From Gemmatimonadota bacterium (GTDB taxonomy: Bacteria; Gemmatimonadota; Gemmatimonadetes; Gemmatimonadales; Gemmatimonadaceae): a stretch of DNA of 64,000 nucleotides. The DNA lies in contig JAPLKU010000010.1 of NCBI GenBank assembly GCA_026387935.1, positions 1 through 64,000 of the forward strand, read 5' to 3'. The notes beneath the pieces were generated by a model. It searched no databases. It was not told the DNA's origin and saw nothing but the letters and a program-made list of their open reading frames with translations. Made by a program: the position numbers and the translations under genes. The first letter of the stretch is position 1, and every line of letters begins with the position of its first letter. Below, in pieces: positions 43,526 through 53,269 of the stretch.

Positions 43526-44369
43526 CTTCCCAGGTGGGGCGCTTCCAGTTGGGGTTACGCAGAAGCGCCGCTGGGTGGTAAGTCACTACCAACGGCACGC
43601 CGTGAAAACGGTGGATCTGCCCGCGTAATCTACCGATCGGTTCCTTCGTTTGCAGCAATGTCTGGGCCGCAAAAGTGCCAAGCGCCAAAATGACGTGAGG
43701 CTTCAGCAGGGCCAGCTGCTGCATGAGGAACGGGCTGCATGCCGCGATCTCTGCCGGCTCGGGGTTTCGATTACCCGGCGGCCGGTGTTTCAGGACATTG
43801 CAAATGAAGACGTCTTCGCGCTTGAACTGGACGGCCTCGAGGATCTTGGTCAGCAGATCGCCGGCGCGTCCGACGAACGGCAGGCCCGTCGCATCTTCAG
43901 TGGCACCAGGTGCTTCACCAACGCAAACGAACTTGGCCTGGGGGTTTCCGTGGCCCGGAACTGACTTGGTAGCGGTCGTCCAAAGCGAGCAGGCTTTGCA
44001 GGCGGCAATGGCGTTTGCCACGGCGTCGAGCGTCACCAGATGACTCGCGGCTCGCGCGCCTTCGGATACCGACCCGCCGACGTCGATCGGCCCGGACGGT
44101 ACGACCACCTTGGCGGCCGCAGCCGACGGAGGCGCAGGACGTTCAATTGGCGGCGGCGCCGGACGTTCAATTGGCGGTGGCTCTGGGCGGCTGACTTTGG
44201 CGGGCGGGCGCGCGGCCATTGGTTGCATCGCTCCCGGCATGACCGGAGCGCCGACGATCTTCATGAGGTCCTCGACGGAAAGACCGTCAAGCACCAGATC
44301 CTGTTCGCCCATCTCCTTCCGCTGTTCCAGATACTGCCGCAAGCGATCCCTAGCGTCCACTCGCGCCAT
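43479..44369 (-). CDS. Uracil-DNA glycosylase, family 4 (4Fe-4S)
   Basis: A protein of about 296 residues that removes uracil from DNA. The catalytic core covers the C-terminal two thirds: CKACSL, GEAPGATEDATGLPFVGRAG, ICNVLKHRPPGNRNP and HPAALLRNP, with four Cys for an iron-sulfur cluster. The N-terminal 100 residues are an added low-complexity region with a repeated PPPIERPA unit, encoded by a 24-bp tandem repeat. ATG 44369 overlaps the coaBC stop by 20 nt; GTG 44360 is an alternative start. Confidence 0.92.
   Translation of the reverse strand: MARVDARDRLRQYLEQRKEMGEQDLVLDGLSVEDLMKIVGAPVMPGAMQPMAARPPAKVSRPEPPPIERPAPPPIERPAPPSAAAAKVVVPSGPIDVGGSVSEGARAASHLVTLDAVANAIAACKACSLWTTATKSVPGHGNPQAKFVCVGEAPGATEDATGLPFVGRAGDLLTKILEAVQFKREDVFICNVLKHRPPGNRNPEPAEIAACSPFLMQQLALLKPHVILALGTFAAQTLLQTKEPIGRLRGQIHRFHGVPLVVTYHPAALLRNPNWKRPTWEDVQLARRVFDSASGA
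44137..44184. repeat. 24-bp tandem repeat inside the uracil-DNA glycosylase gene
   Basis: Two tandem 24-bp units begin GGACGTTCAATTGGCGG (44137-44160 and 44161-44184), differing at a few 3' bases. They encode a repeated Pro-rich IERPAPP unit in the linker before the catalytic domain. Confidence 0.85.
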
Positions 44370-45570
44370 CCTTCCACAACAGTTCGACACGATCGAGGAT
44401 CGCGTCTGCGACGGCGTCCTTACTCATCAGCGGAAGGGTCTCCGGCTTCGTTGTCTTCGTGAGAATCGTCACGCGATTGGTGTCGCCACCAAAGCCTGCA
44501 CCCGTCTCCGTTGCGTCATTCGCCACAATGAAATCGAGACCCTTCGACTCCAGTTTCGCAGCGGCATTGGCGAGGATGTCATTCGTTTCCAACGCAAACC
44601 CCACGACCACGCAGCCTTTGGGCCGGGCATCACGGGTGGAGTTCAAGATGTCGTCTGTTTGCTCGAGAGCGATCGGCGCGAGGCCGGCAGACTTCTTGAG
44701 CTTTGCACCTGCAACCGCACGCGGGCGGAAATCGGCTGGCGCTGCCGCCATGACGAGCAGGTTCGCCCCAACGAGCGCCGCGCGAACCGCATCGGCCATT
44801 TCGCTGGTACGCTCGACGCGAATCACGGAGACGCCCTCCGGGACGGGAACCTCAAGCGGGCCGGCAATGAGCGTCACCTCCGCACCACGCCGCTTGGCTG
44901 CTCGCGCAATTGCCACGCCCATCTTGCCACTGGAGCGATTCGAGATGAACCGCACCGGGTCAATTGGTTCGCGAGTGGGGCCAGCCGTCACGACCACGCG
45001 CTTGCCGGACAGTGCGCCCGCCGGTTCGAGGAATCGCGCAACCGCTGCGAGAATCTCCTCTGGCTCACGCATGCGACCCTGCCCTGCGCCTTCGTCAGGC
45101 GACGCAAGCGGTCCCGTGCCGGGCTCCAACACGGCGTACCCCAAACGGCGGAGGTGCGCGACGTTGGCCACCGTCTGCGGGTGCGACCACATGCGGTCAT
45201 TCATCGCCGGAACGATCAGCACCGGCGACGCGTTGGCCAACAGGCACGCGGTCAACAGATCGTCGGCGCGCCCAGCAGCAGCGCGCGAAATAAAATCGGC
45301 AGTCGCCGGCGCTACGACAATCACCTCGTTCTGTTTTGCGAGTGCGATGTGATCGAGCGCATGGCCGTCCGCGATCAGATCCACATGCACCGGGCGCGCA
45401 GTGAGCGCCTCGAATGTCACCGCGCCGACAAACTCACGCGCCGAGCGCGTCATGACGACATCCACGTCGGCTCCGGCCTGCGCGAGCAGGCGGGCAAGCG
45501 AAACCGTCTTGTAGCTCGCTATTCCCCCCGTGACACCGAGGAGGATGCGCCGGCCGCTGAAGGGACGCAT
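44350..45570 (-). CDS. coaBC: Bifunctional phosphopantothenoylcysteine decarboxylase/synthetase
   Basis: A 406-residue coenzyme A biosynthesis enzyme. The N-terminal CoaC flavoprotein half starts RRILLGVTGGIASYKTVSL and contains the PAMNDRMW substrate motif. The C-terminal CoaB half begins at VVTAGPTREPIDPVRFISN and has the SSGKMG nucleotide site and VGFALET. It follows rpoZ by 48 nt, the usual gmk-rpoZ-coaBC order. Confidence 0.95.
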   Translation of the reverse strand: MRPFSGRRILLGVTGGIASYKTVSLARLLAQAGADVDVVMTRSAREFVGAVTFEALTARPVHVDLIADGHALDHIALAKQNEVIVVAPATADFISRAAAGRADDLLTACLLANASPVLIVPAMNDRMWSHPQTVANVAHLRRLGYAVLEPGTGPLASPDEGAGQGRMREPEEILAAVARFLEPAGALSGKRVVVTAGPTREPIDPVRFISNRSSGKMGVAIARAAKRRGAEVTLIAGPLEVPVPEGVSVIRVERTSEMADAVRAALVGANLLVMAAAPADFRPRAVAGAKLKKSAGLAPIALEQTDDILNSTRDARPKGCVVVGFALETNDILANAAAKLESKGLDFIVANDATETGAGFGGDTNRVTILTKTTKPETLPLMSKDAVADAILDRVELLWKDGASGR

Positions 45571-45618
45571 CTGGGAGATTTGCTGGGCGCTGAACCGCCG
45601 CGCCCGGCTCCCGTGGTG

Positions 45619-45831
45619 TTACTCGGTCGGACGACGCTTCGGGACGACGCGGTACTCGATGTCGCCAGCCGAAAGATCTTCGAGCGCGCGGGTCGTGAGC
45701 TTCTTCTCGCCGCTCGCCGAGCGGTCGCGCGGGAACTCGTTGAGCACGCGCGCAAACTTCGCGGCCACGAGCACCGAGAGGTACTTGTTGGCGGCGTGAG
45801 CGGAAACTTCGTTCGGGGTAAAGACGCGCAT
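45619..45831 (-). CDS. rpoZ: RNA polymerase omega subunit
   Basis: A 70-residue RNA polymerase assembly factor. NKYLSVLVAAKFARVLNEFP corresponds to the conserved omega helix, and KKLTTRALEDLSAGDIEYRV to the second conserved block. Its place between gmk and coaBC supports the call, since sequence similarity is modest in so small a protein. Confidence 0.85.
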   Translation of the reverse strand: MRVFTPNEVSAHAANKYLSVLVAAKFARVLNEFPRDRSASGEKKLTTRALEDLSAGDIEYRVVPKRRPTE

Positions 45832-45874
45832 GGATCGGTCCTGTCCGGGTTACGGTGTGACGTGGTTGTATCTA

Positions 45875-46519
45875 CTAGCCCACGTTGTACTGCTGAATCT
45901 GTTCCTCGAGCCGGTCGACGAGCGCGGACACCTGCTCATCGAGCTTGTGCACGCGGTCGCGCCGCAGCCCCTCGGCATCGATTATCGCCGACACCTTCTC
46001 GACCGCCTGGTCGAGGGAGTCGTTTACCACCACATAATGATAACGGGTTACGTCCTGAAGCTCAGTGTGGGCGTTCCTGAGCCGTTCGGCCAACTGGGCA
46101 TCACTTTCAGTGTTCCGGGAACGCAGCCGGTCTACCAGAGCCTCTACTGACGGTGGCAGGACGAAGACCAGGACCGACTGTGGGAAGCTTCCGATGAACT
46201 GGCGAGCGCCTTGAACGTCTATGTCCATCAGCACGAAGCGACCGGCGTCGAGCACCCGTTGCACCTCGCTTCGGAGGGTGCCGTAGCGCTTGCCATGGAC
46301 CAACGCCCATTCGGCGAACTCGCCTCGCTCCTGCTTGGCGATGAATTCAGGGTCGGCGAGAAACTGATAGTCAACGCCGTCTGCTTCCGTGGGTCGCGGC
46401 GCCCGGGTGGTGCACGACACCGAATAGCCAACGTCTGCGCGCTGGGCCATGAGGCGCCGCGCGATGGTGGTTTTCCCGACGCCGGACGGTGCGGAAAGGA
46501 CTAGCGGAAAGGGCGTCAC
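45875..46519 (-). CDS. gmk: Guanylate kinase
   Basis: A 214-residue GMP kinase. It has the P-loop LSAPSGVGKTTIARRL, the GMP-binding SCTTRAPRPTEADGVDY, the family FAEWALVHGKRYGT, and RLRSRNTESD in the lid. ATG 46519 overlaps the yicC stop by 4 nt. Confidence 0.96.
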   Translation of the reverse strand: MTPFPLVLSAPSGVGKTTIARRLMAQRADVGYSVSCTTRAPRPTEADGVDYQFLADPEFIAKQERGEFAEWALVHGKRYGTLRSEVQRVLDAGRFVLMDIDVQGARQFIGSFPQSVLVFVLPPSVEALVDRLRSRNTESDAQLAERLRNAHTELQDVTRYHYVVVNDSLDQAVEKVSAIIDAEGLRRDRVHKLDEQVSALVDRLEEQIQQYNVG

Positions 46520-47394
46520 TCCAGGTTCTCCACCTGCTCGCGGACCCGCTCCAGCTCTTCCTTTACGAGCACGACGTCGTTTTGCATCGTCGCATCGTTG
46601 GCCTTGCTTCCCGTCGTATTTGCCTCGCGCAGGAGCTCCTGCAGGAGGAATCCGAGGCGCTTACCCACACCGCTGTCGGGCGCCAACGCCAACGTTTCGC
46701 GAAAGCCCGCAAGGTGAGAGCCAAAACGGTCAATTTCTTCGCCAACGTCGATTCGCTCAGCGAGCAGTGCGATTTCCTGCGCAAGGCGCTGTTCATCGAT
46801 GGCGGCACCATCGAGAAGATCGCGCACTGCCTCGCGGAGCTTCTCCCGGTGTGCCACGACGCGAAGCGGGCTGCGCGCCGCAATCCGAGCTACGGCGACT
46901 TCAATCGCCAGCAGCCTCTCGCGCACGACGTTGGCCAGTCTGGCGCCCTCAGCTTCTCGAGCGCTGAGCAGGGAGGATGCTGCAGCATTGACGACGGCGA
47001 CGAGTTCTTCGGCCGTCCCCTCTTCTTCCGCCTCGGGGTCGAGCGACCGGATGACGTCCGGCATTCTGAGGACGGTCGCAACATCAACCGTGCCGCCAAG
47101 GCCGTGACGCTGTTGGAGCGCCGTGAGCGCAGCCGCCCGCGCCGCGAATGCCACTTCGTCGATAACCGGTGCGCTCGATTCAGGGCGGTCGATCCGCGCG
47201 CTGACGGTCACATGGCCGCGCGCGATGCGCTGCCTGAGGGCTTCGCGCACCTCAGGTTCCCATCGCGACAACGCCCCGGGCAGCTTGATGCTCGGATTGA
47301 AGAATCGATGGTTTACGGAGCGAAGCTCCACGCTTACCAGGACACCTCCAACGTTGCCGTCAGCGGCCCCGAATCCGGTCATGCTACGAATCAT
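46516..47394 (-). CDS. yicC: YicC/YloC-family endoribonuclease
   Basis: A 292-residue protein that begins MIRSMTGFGAADG, the family hallmark, followed by SVELRSVNHRFF. The C-terminal DUF1732-like end contains KLGFLLQELLREANTTGSK (seen here as GKRLGFLLQELLREA) and KEELERVREQVENLE. YicC proteins have been described as RNA endonucleases in the stress and sporulation context. It is the first gene of the long housekeeping run ending at comF. Confidence 0.93.
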   Translation of the reverse strand: MIRSMTGFGAADGNVGGVLVSVELRSVNHRFFNPSIKLPGALSRWEPEVREALRQRIARGHVTVSARIDRPESSAPVIDEVAFAARAAALTALQQRHGLGGTVDVATVLRMPDVIRSLDPEAEEEGTAEELVAVVNAAASSLLSAREAEGARLANVVRERLLAIEVAVARIAARSPLRVVAHREKLREAVRDLLDGAAIDEQRLAQEIALLAERIDVGEEIDRFGSHLAGFRETLALAPDSGVGKRLGFLLQELLREANTTGSKANDATMQNDVVLVKEELERVREQVENLE

Positions 47395-47406
47395 ATGAAG
47401 GGGCGT

Positions 47407-47435
47407 AAGTTACTGTGGCACAACGGTTTTGTAAA
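47407..47435 (-). promoter_or_regulatory. Possible promoter of the yicC-gmk-rpoZ run
   Basis: TTTACA (complement of 47430-47435, 5/6), a 17-nt spacer, then TAACTT (complement of 47407-47412, 3/6). It lies 13 nt upstream of the yicC ATG, so the leader would be very short. Confidence 0.35.
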
Positions 47436-47446
47436 GTAAATCCGTT

Positions 47447-49255
47447 CTAGTTCCAGAACTCCCAGCGGATGCCGTAGGCGCTGGTAATCCTGGGCATCAG
47501 GTAGCCTGGGAAGGTCTCAAAGTTCGTGCCGGCCATGTTCCGGTAGGTCCATGACACGACGGCCGTTCCGATGCGTATTTCGAGCTGCGTGCCGAACACG
47601 CTCCAACCCGGCGTGACCTGGCCGAGGGGGTCGTTCCCCTTTGTAACGAATAGCTGGCTTCGGTACTCGTGCGTGAGCGCGGCCAGCAGGTGAAAGTTGC
47701 CCTGCGGAAACTTGTCTTTGAACGACGACGCGAACCAGACCTTCGTTCGCGCCTGCGTCTGCGGGCGAAACGTCGTTGCGCTGTTCCACTCGATGATGTC
47801 GGTGCTGGCGTTCCAGCCTCGGAGCAGCGGACCGGTGAAACTCGCGGTAAATGCCGTACCGTCTGGGACCCTCACCGCGCGCATGGCCGTGTCCAGTTCA
47901 ACTGGGGCTGAAACGACACCGCCCGCAAGGCGGACCGCACCGACGCTCACCCAGCGATCGCGCCATCGAACGGCGCCCTCCACGCGCGAGCCGGCGCGGG
48001 TGGCCTTGCCGCCGTCGAGTCCAGCCTGCGACGCGCCAAGCGAAGCCGAGAGGCGGAGCCAGTCTCGCGGGACGGCAGTCGCTCGCGCATCCCAGACGCC
48101 GGTGCCCTCAAATCGCCGACCGGCCATTGCATTGACCGATAGCCAGTTGTGAATCCACTCCGCGCGTACCGCTGGTGCCCCTTCCAGCTTGCCGTTTGCC
48201 GACCGAACACGGCCGCTCCCGCTCAAGCGGAGCCCTCCACGATTGATGCCACCCGAGAGGCTGTATTGCGCATGCGAGGCTGTCGTATCTGCCGTGTCCG
48301 CGACGGCGGCGGCCGAAATCGTGCTTGCTTTGGGGTGCGTCTTTGTCGCCGCAATGGTTGCCGCCACGAACTGCATCCAGGCACCTGAGGCCTGAGGATC
48401 ATGCCATCCAGCGCGGAGATACGTCATTGACGACGACCCATCGAAGGCTGGGAGTGCATTCTTTAGTGGCTTCGTCGTGCGCGGATTCCGAATTCCTGGA
48501 GCGCGGACGAGCCCTTGGCGAAGCGAGGTGAGGTCAACGCTCCACGGTCCACTCGCCCAACCCAGGCGAACCATCGTTCCGAGCGCATCGCCGTCCATTC
48601 CGGTTACGGAGGCCGTGTTGGCCTGCTGCGCGGCAAGTTGAATTGCGAGGCCCTTGGCCGATCGCTGGCCGAAGAAGCCGCGGAAAAGATTCAGATTCTC
48701 GCTGCCGGTGAGCACATCAACGCGTGTCGCCGGCGTGGTATGGTCGACGCGCCAGGTCCGCGCGTGTACGCGCAACTCGCCAGGCGTCGCTTCCAGCGTG
48801 ACCTGTTCAAGGCTCCAGAGCGGAATGAGTGTGAAGTCGGTGATGCCGACGTTGCGCGGCGTCACCTCCTCGCGTTCCACACCATCGACGAAGAGGCGCA
48901 CGCCATGCGGATCGCCGTGCCACGAGAGCACCTCCGGCGCAGAGATGTAGCCGGTGGTCATCATGGTGACGCCAGGATACTGCGCCACAAGTTCGCCGAG
49001 CGTGAGCGCGCCGGCAGCGAAGAGTTCGTCGCGATTCCATGAGGTGGGCACGACGCCCGTGCCGAGCGAGCCCGGCAGATACGGAGCGGGCAACGGCGCT
49101 TTGACGGTGTCGTCCAGCGTCAGCATGCGCGGGCGACGGGCAGTACTATCGGCGGTCGTATCGACGGCGACGCGCGGCGGAGGTCCCGCCTGCGCGGCGA
49201 TACTGCTGGCTGCGAACGAGGCCGCGAAGAGCAGCGACCCGAAATACCGCGTCAG
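47447..49255 (-). CDS. Outer-membrane beta-barrel protein with TonB-plug-like domain, apparent CTG start
   Basis: A predicted exported protein of about 602 residues. If translation starts at CTG 49255, the N-terminus is (M)[21 protein letters not shown], a good signal peptide. A plug-like domain follows (about 60-160, ELVAQYPGVTMMTTGY, VRLFVDGVEREEV), then repeated beta-strand-like segments ending in an aromatic IRWEFWN, typical of outer-membrane barrels. No ATG, GTG or TTG in this frame lies near pepA; the only upstream start is at 49510, deep inside pepA, and the first ATG downstream would remove the signal. GAGGG lies 8 nt before the CTG. The transported molecule is unknown. Confidence 0.72.
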   Translation of the reverse strand: MTRYFGSLLFAASFAASSIAAQAGPPPRVAVDTTADSTARRPRMLTLDDTVKAPLPAPYLPGSLGTGVVPTSWNRDELFAAGALTLGELVAQYPGVTMMTTGYISAPEVLSWHGDPHGVRLFVDGVEREEVTPRNVGITDFTLIPLWSLEQVTLEATPGELRVHARTWRVDHTTPATRVDVLTGSENLNLFRGFFGQRSAKGLAIQLAAQQANTASVTGMDGDALGTMVRLGWASGPWSVDLTSLRQGLVRAPGIRNPRTTKPLKNALPAFDGSSSMTYLRAGWHDPQASGAWMQFVAATIAATKTHPKASTISAAAVADTADTTASHAQYSLSGGINRGGLRLSGSGRVRSANGKLEGAPAVRAEWIHNWLSVNAMAGRRFEGTGVWDARATAVPRDWLRLSASLGASQAGLDGGKATRAGSRVEGAVRWRDRWVSVGAVRLAGGVVSAPVELDTAMRAVRVPDGTAFTASFTGPLLRGWNASTDIIEWNSATTFRPQTQARTKVWFASSFKDKFPQGNFHLLAALTHEYRSQLFVTKGNDPLGQVTPGWSVFGTQLEIRIGTAVVSWTYRNMAGTNFETFPGYLMPRITSAYGIRWEFWN

Positions 49256-50733
49256 CGCGCGCGCCCTCGCACGAACTCGACGAACGTCCGAACCGGAACG
49301 CCGGTCGGTCCACGCCCGATCGATCCGAGATCGGCTTCCGTGTAGGCCGTGCCCGCGATGTCGAGATGCGCCCAGGGTGCCCCCTCGATGAACTCTGCGA
49401 GGAACATCGCGGCCGTGATCGATCCACCGCCGCGGCTGCCGATGTTCTTCATGTCCGCGACGTCGGACTTGATCTGTTCCTTGTATTCCGGCCAGGTCGG
49501 CATCTGCCAACCCGGCTCGCCGCCGCGCTTGTTGGCGGCGAGAATCTCGTCGACCACCTGTTGGTCAGTACCCAGGACCCCCATGGCCGTGTTCCCGAGC
49601 GCGACGACAATCGCGCCCGTCAGCGTCGCGGCGTCGACCATCGCCTGCGGCTTAAACTCACGCGCGGCGTAGCTGAGGACGTCTGCCAGCACGAGACGCC
49701 CTTCGGCGTCCGTGTTGATGATCTCGATGGTCTTCCCGTTGTACGCCTTCACCACGTCACCGGGATTCATCGCGGTCCCACTCGGCATGTTCGTCGTGGA
49801 TCCGATGAGGCCGACGACATTGATCTTGAGCTTCATGCTCGCGATCGCTTCCATCGCGCCAACCACACCCGCCGCGCCGCTCATGTCGAACTTCATCCAC
49901 TCCATGCGATCGGCCGGCTTGATGGAAATGCCGCCGGAATCGAAGCAGAGTCCCTTTCCTACAAGGCAGATCGGCCGCTCCGAGCCACCGCCCTTGTACT
50001 CCATGACAATGAGCTTGGGATCCTGCGGCGTACCCTGCGCGACGGCGAGGAACGAGCCCATGCCCATCGCCGTCATTTCCTTTCGGCCACGCACGGTGCA
50101 CTTGAGACCATGACGCTTCGCAACGTCCTGCGCGGTAGCGGCGATGTGCGCCGGTGTGCAGAGATTGCCCGGCATCATCGCCAGTGTGCGAGCCACGTTC
50201 TGCCCCTCGGCAATCGCCTTGCCTGCCGCCAGGCCAGCGCGACTGGCGGCGTCAACCTTGGCGGCGACGATTGTCATTGAAACCAACGGCTTCGGTCGTT
50301 CACTCACCGGAGGCAACGTCTTCAGGTCACGGTATTCCCACGCCCCGAGCGAGGCACCGATGGCGGCATTTTCAACAGTCGTTGCATCGGAGGCGCCACA
50401 CCAGAACGCCGCGCGCTGCACGCCCATCGCATTCGCCTTGCGTCCGGCAATCGAAGCGGCACGGCACACACCGTTCGCCGTTACTGCAGCACCGAGGCCG
50501 ATGAGCATGACCCGCTCGGGCCCCTTTCCCTTCGCATAAGCGAGCAGCGTCTCGTCCCGCGCGCCCTTGAAATCCTTCTCCTTGAGGGCGCGGCTCAGGG
50601 CTCCGCCCGTCGCGCGATCGACCTTGGCCAGTTCTCGCGGCAGCGGCGTGCCGCTCGGCAGCGCAATCGCGAGCAATGGAATGCTGAAGCCAGCGGGATC
50701 GCCGGCGCGCACCGCGAGGGCCACGCTCATCAT
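49252..50733 (-). CDS. pepA: Leucyl (cytosol) aminopeptidase
   Basis: A 493-residue M17 metallopeptidase that removes N-terminal residues from peptides. The C-terminal catalytic domain has [18 protein letters not shown] (metal Lys and Asp), [15 protein letters not shown] and the signature [20 protein letters not shown] 50733 overlaps the icd stop (ATGATGA; 50730 is an equal alternative). The stop codon overlaps the apparent CTG start of the next gene. Confidence 0.95.
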   Translation of the reverse strand: MMSVALAVRAGDPAGFSIPLLAIALPSGTPLPRELAKVDRATGGALSRALKEKDFKGARDETLLAYAKGKGPERVMLIGLGAAVTANGVCRAASIAGRKANAMGVQRAAFWCGASDATTVENAAIGASLGAWEYRDLKTLPPVSERPKPLVSMTIVAAKVDAASRAGLAAGKAIAEGQNVARTLAMMPGNLCTPAHIAATAQDVAKRHGLKCTVRGRKEMTAMGMGSFLAVAQGTPQDPKLIVMEYKGGGSERPICLVGKGLCFDSGGISIKPADRMEWMKFDMSGAAGVVGAMEAIASMKLKINVVGLIGSTTNMPSGTAMNPGDVVKAYNGKTIEIINTDAEGRLVLADVLSYAAREFKPQAMVDAATLTGAIVVALGNTAMGVLGTDQQVVDEILAANKRGGEPGWQMPTWPEYKEQIKSDVADMKNIGSRGGGSITAAMFLAEFIEGAPWAHLDIAGTAYTEADLGSIGRGPTGVPVRTFVEFVRGRAR

Positions 50734-51980
50734 TTCGCTCGCATGCCGGCGATGATCGCGTCGGCGAACTTCGTGGTGGAGACTTCGGTCGAGCCAGGCA
50801 TCTGGCGCGCAAGATCGTACGTGACGGTTTTGGCGCTGATGGCGTGCTCCATTCCGTGGACGATGAGGTCGGCGGCGTCCTGCCATCCCATCAACTCGAA
50901 CATCATCACGCCCGAAAGAATCACGCTACCCGGATTGATCTTGTCGAGGCCGGCGTACTTCGGCGCTGTCCCGTGTGTCGCTTCGAACACCGCGGCCTCG
51001 TCACCAACATTGCCACCCGGCGCAATGCCGAGGCCGCCCACCTGCGCGGCCGCTGCGTCGCTGACGTAGTCGCCATTGAGATTCGGCGTCGCGATCACGT
51101 CGTAGTCCTCAGGGCGCAATAGCAATTGCTGGAACATCGAGTCGGCGATACGATCCTTGATGAGGACCGCGTCGGCGCGGGCCGCGCCGCCTGCCGTGTT
51201 GAGATCCGCTTCCGCGACGACCTGATCCTTGAATTCATCGCGCGCGATTTCGTAGCCCCAGTCTTTGAAGCCACCTTCGGTGAACTTCATGATGTTGCCC
51301 TTATGCATCAGCGTGACCGACTTCCGGTTCCGCTTGAGCGCATACTCGATGGCCATCTTGACGAGGCGCTTTGATCCGAAGGGCGACATCGGCTTGATCC
51401 CGATGGCCGAGCCTTCGCGAATCTGCTTCTTGAACTCGGTTTGAATGAAGTCGCGGAGCTTGTTGGCTTCCGCCGATCCCGCCTTGAACTCGATGCCCGA
51501 GTAGACATCCTCGACGTTCTCGCGGAAAATCACGATGTCGAGTTTTTCCGGGTGCTTCATTGGCGCCCCAACGCCCTGAAAGTAGCGGACGGGGCGGATG
51601 CAGGCGTAGAGATCCAGTTCCTGGCGGAGCGCAACGTTCAGCGAGCGAATGCCGCCGCCCACAGGTGTGGTGAGCGGGCCCTTGATCGCGATTCGGAATT
51701 CCCGAACCGCCTCGAGCGTTTCGGCTGGCATCCATTCGCCGGTCGCGTTAAATGCCTTTTCGCCAGCGAGGATTTCCATCCACGCAATCTTTCGCTTTCC
51801 CGCGAATGCAAACTCGACGGCCGCATCAAAGACTCGCACCGACGCGCGCCAGATATCGGCGCCAGTGCCGTCGCCTTCGATGAACGGAATGATGGGCTTG
51901 TCGGGGACGCTGAACTTGCCGCCGGACGCCTGGATGCGGTCGCCGCCGCTCGGAACACGCGCGTGCTTGTACTCGGTCAC
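50730..51980 (-). CDS. icd: Isocitrate dehydrogenase (NADP type)
   Basis: A 416-residue TCA-cycle enzyme, exactly the E. coli length. [13 protein letters not shown], the substrate and phosphorylation-site region [29 protein letters not shown] and [19 protein letters not shown] are all diagnostic. GTG 51980 has AGGA about 10 nt upstream; the longer frame to 52106 runs into the aminotransferase. The Ser in GGIRSLNV is the residue controlled by AceK in enterics; no aceK is visible here. Confidence 0.95.
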   Translation of the reverse strand: MTEYKHARVPSGGDRIQASGGKFSVPDKPIIPFIEGDGTGADIWRASVRVFDAAVEFAFAGKRKIAWMEILAGEKAFNATGEWMPAETLEAVREFRIAIKGPLTTPVGGGIRSLNVALRQELDLYACIRPVRYFQGVGAPMKHPEKLDIVIFRENVEDVYSGIEFKAGSAEANKLRDFIQTEFKKQIREGSAIGIKPMSPFGSKRLVKMAIEYALKRNRKSVTLMHKGNIMKFTEGGFKDWGYEIARDEFKDQVVAEADLNTAGGAARADAVLIKDRIADSMFQQLLLRPEDYDVIATPNLNGDYVSDAAAAQVGGLGIAPGGNVGDEAAVFEATHGTAPKYAGLDKINPGSVILSGVMMFELMGWQDAADLIVHGMEHAISAKTVTYDLARQMPGSTEVSTTKFADAIIAGMRAK

Positions 51981-52065
51981 TTGGTCAGTTCCTGAGTTCA
52001 GTTTCGAGAGAGAGTAAGCTAGAACTGCGCCCCGGAGGCAGCAACACAACTGCCCGGAGTTGTCG

Positions 52066-53235
52066 CTACTTCGCCGACTCGCGGTACCACGACTCGGCAG
52101 CCGCAACGCCGCTCCCGGGTGTCACCGCGATTCCGGCGTCATTGAGGGTCATCTCGGTGCCCGCCAGCGCGCCGAGCACCATGAGCTCATTGAGGTCGCC
52201 GAGATGGCCGATGCGAAAGGCTTTGCCACGCAAAGGGCCGAGTCCAGCCCCAAGGGCAAGGTTGTACTTCTTGAACGCGATGTCACGAACCACTTCGGCA
52301 TCGCCACCCGACGGCACGAGGATTGCCGTGACCGTGTCGGACTGCGTGGACGCGTCCTTGGCGCAGACATCCAGCTTCCAAGCTTGCACCGCGCGCCTGA
52401 CGCCCTCACCGAGTCGCTTGTGGCGCGCCGCGACGTTTGGCATTCCCTCGCCAAGCAGCATGTCGAGCGACTCGCGCAGTCCGTACATGTGTGCGAGCGA
52501 CGGCGTGTACGGGAAGTAGCCATTCGCGTTGTGCGTGATGTGGTCGCGCAAATCAAAGTAGGCGCGCGGGCAGGTCGCCGTGGCCACCGCCGCGAGTCCC
52601 TTCGGTCCCACGCAGAGGATGCCGAGACCGGCCGGCATCATGAATCCCTTTTGCGATCCGGCAATGGCAAAGTCCACGCCCCACTCGTCGAGGCGAAAGT
52701 CGAGGCTGCCAACCGAGCTGACGCCGTCAACAAGCAGCAGCGCGTTGTGCTTCGCACGGTCCATCGCTGCACGAACAGCGGCGATGTCACTCGTCACACC
52801 AGTGGCCGTCTCGTTGTGTACGACGAGCACGGCCTTGATCGCCCCCGCCTTGTCTGCGGCGAGCCGTTCACCGATTACCGCTGCGGGAACGGCGCCACCC
52901 CATTCCACTTCAATGACATCTACCTGCATGCCCAAGCGCTGGGCCGCGTCGATGAAGAGCTGGCTAAACATGCCGTTGCGTACGGCAAGCACCCGGTCAC
53001 CGGGCGAGAGCGAGTTGACGATGGCTGTTTCCCACATGGCCGTGCCGGACGCAGGCAGGATAAAGGCCTGACCTTTGGTCGTGCCGAACACTTTCGTCAG
53101 GTCGCCGAGGATTCCCTTGGTCAGCGCGGGAAACGCGGATGACCGGTGGTCCTCCTGCGCGCGATGCATCGCGCGGAGCACGCGGTCGGGAACGTTGGTC
53201 GGTCCGGGAACGAAGAGGAAGTTGCGACCTGGCAT
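52066..53235 (-). CDS. Class V aminotransferase (serine/alanine-glyoxylate type)
   Basis: A 389-residue PLP enzyme. [20 protein letters not shown] is the characteristic start, [14 protein letters not shown] binds the cofactor phosphate, and the Schiff-base Lys is at about 196 in [10 protein letters not shown]. The closest functional group is serine-glyoxylate or alanine-glyoxylate aminotransferase; the donor cannot be decided from sequence. ATG 53235 was chosen because the open frame upstream to 53412 lies within the next aminotransferase. Confidence 0.9.
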   Translation of the reverse strand: MPGRNFLFVPGPTNVPDRVLRAMHRAQEDHRSSAFPALTKGILGDLTKVFGTTKGQAFILPASGTAMWETAIVNSLSPGDRVLAVRNGMFSQLFIDAAQRLGMQVDVIEVEWGGAVPAAVIGERLAADKAGAIKAVLVVHNETATGVTSDIAAVRAAMDRAKHNALLLVDGVSSVGSLDFRLDEWGVDFAIAGSQKGFMMPAGLGILCVGPKGLAAVATATCPRAYFDLRDHITHNANGYFPYTPSLAHMYGLRESLDMLLGEGMPNVAARHKRLGEGVRRAVQAWKLDVCAKDASTQSDTVTAILVPSGGDAEVVRDIAFKKYNLALGAGLGPLRGKAFRIGHLGDLNELMVLGALAGTEMTLNDAGIAVTPGSGVAAAESWYRESAK

Positions 53236-53269
53236 CGGAGATGGAAGAAGTGGGCGAAGGAGCGAGAAC

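Noticed and set aside
44110-46080. A plus-strand open frame of 656 codons opposite coaBC and rpoZ
   Set aside because: It is antisense to well-supported genes, is rich in Arg/His/Gly as expected from a shadow of high-GC coding DNA, and has no recognisable domain.
47447-49510. The full 687-codon version of the outer-membrane protein starting inside pepA
   Set aside because: The first 85 residues are Arg/His-rich antisense-like sequence overlapping pepA by 258 nt; the signal peptide begins only after the CTG.
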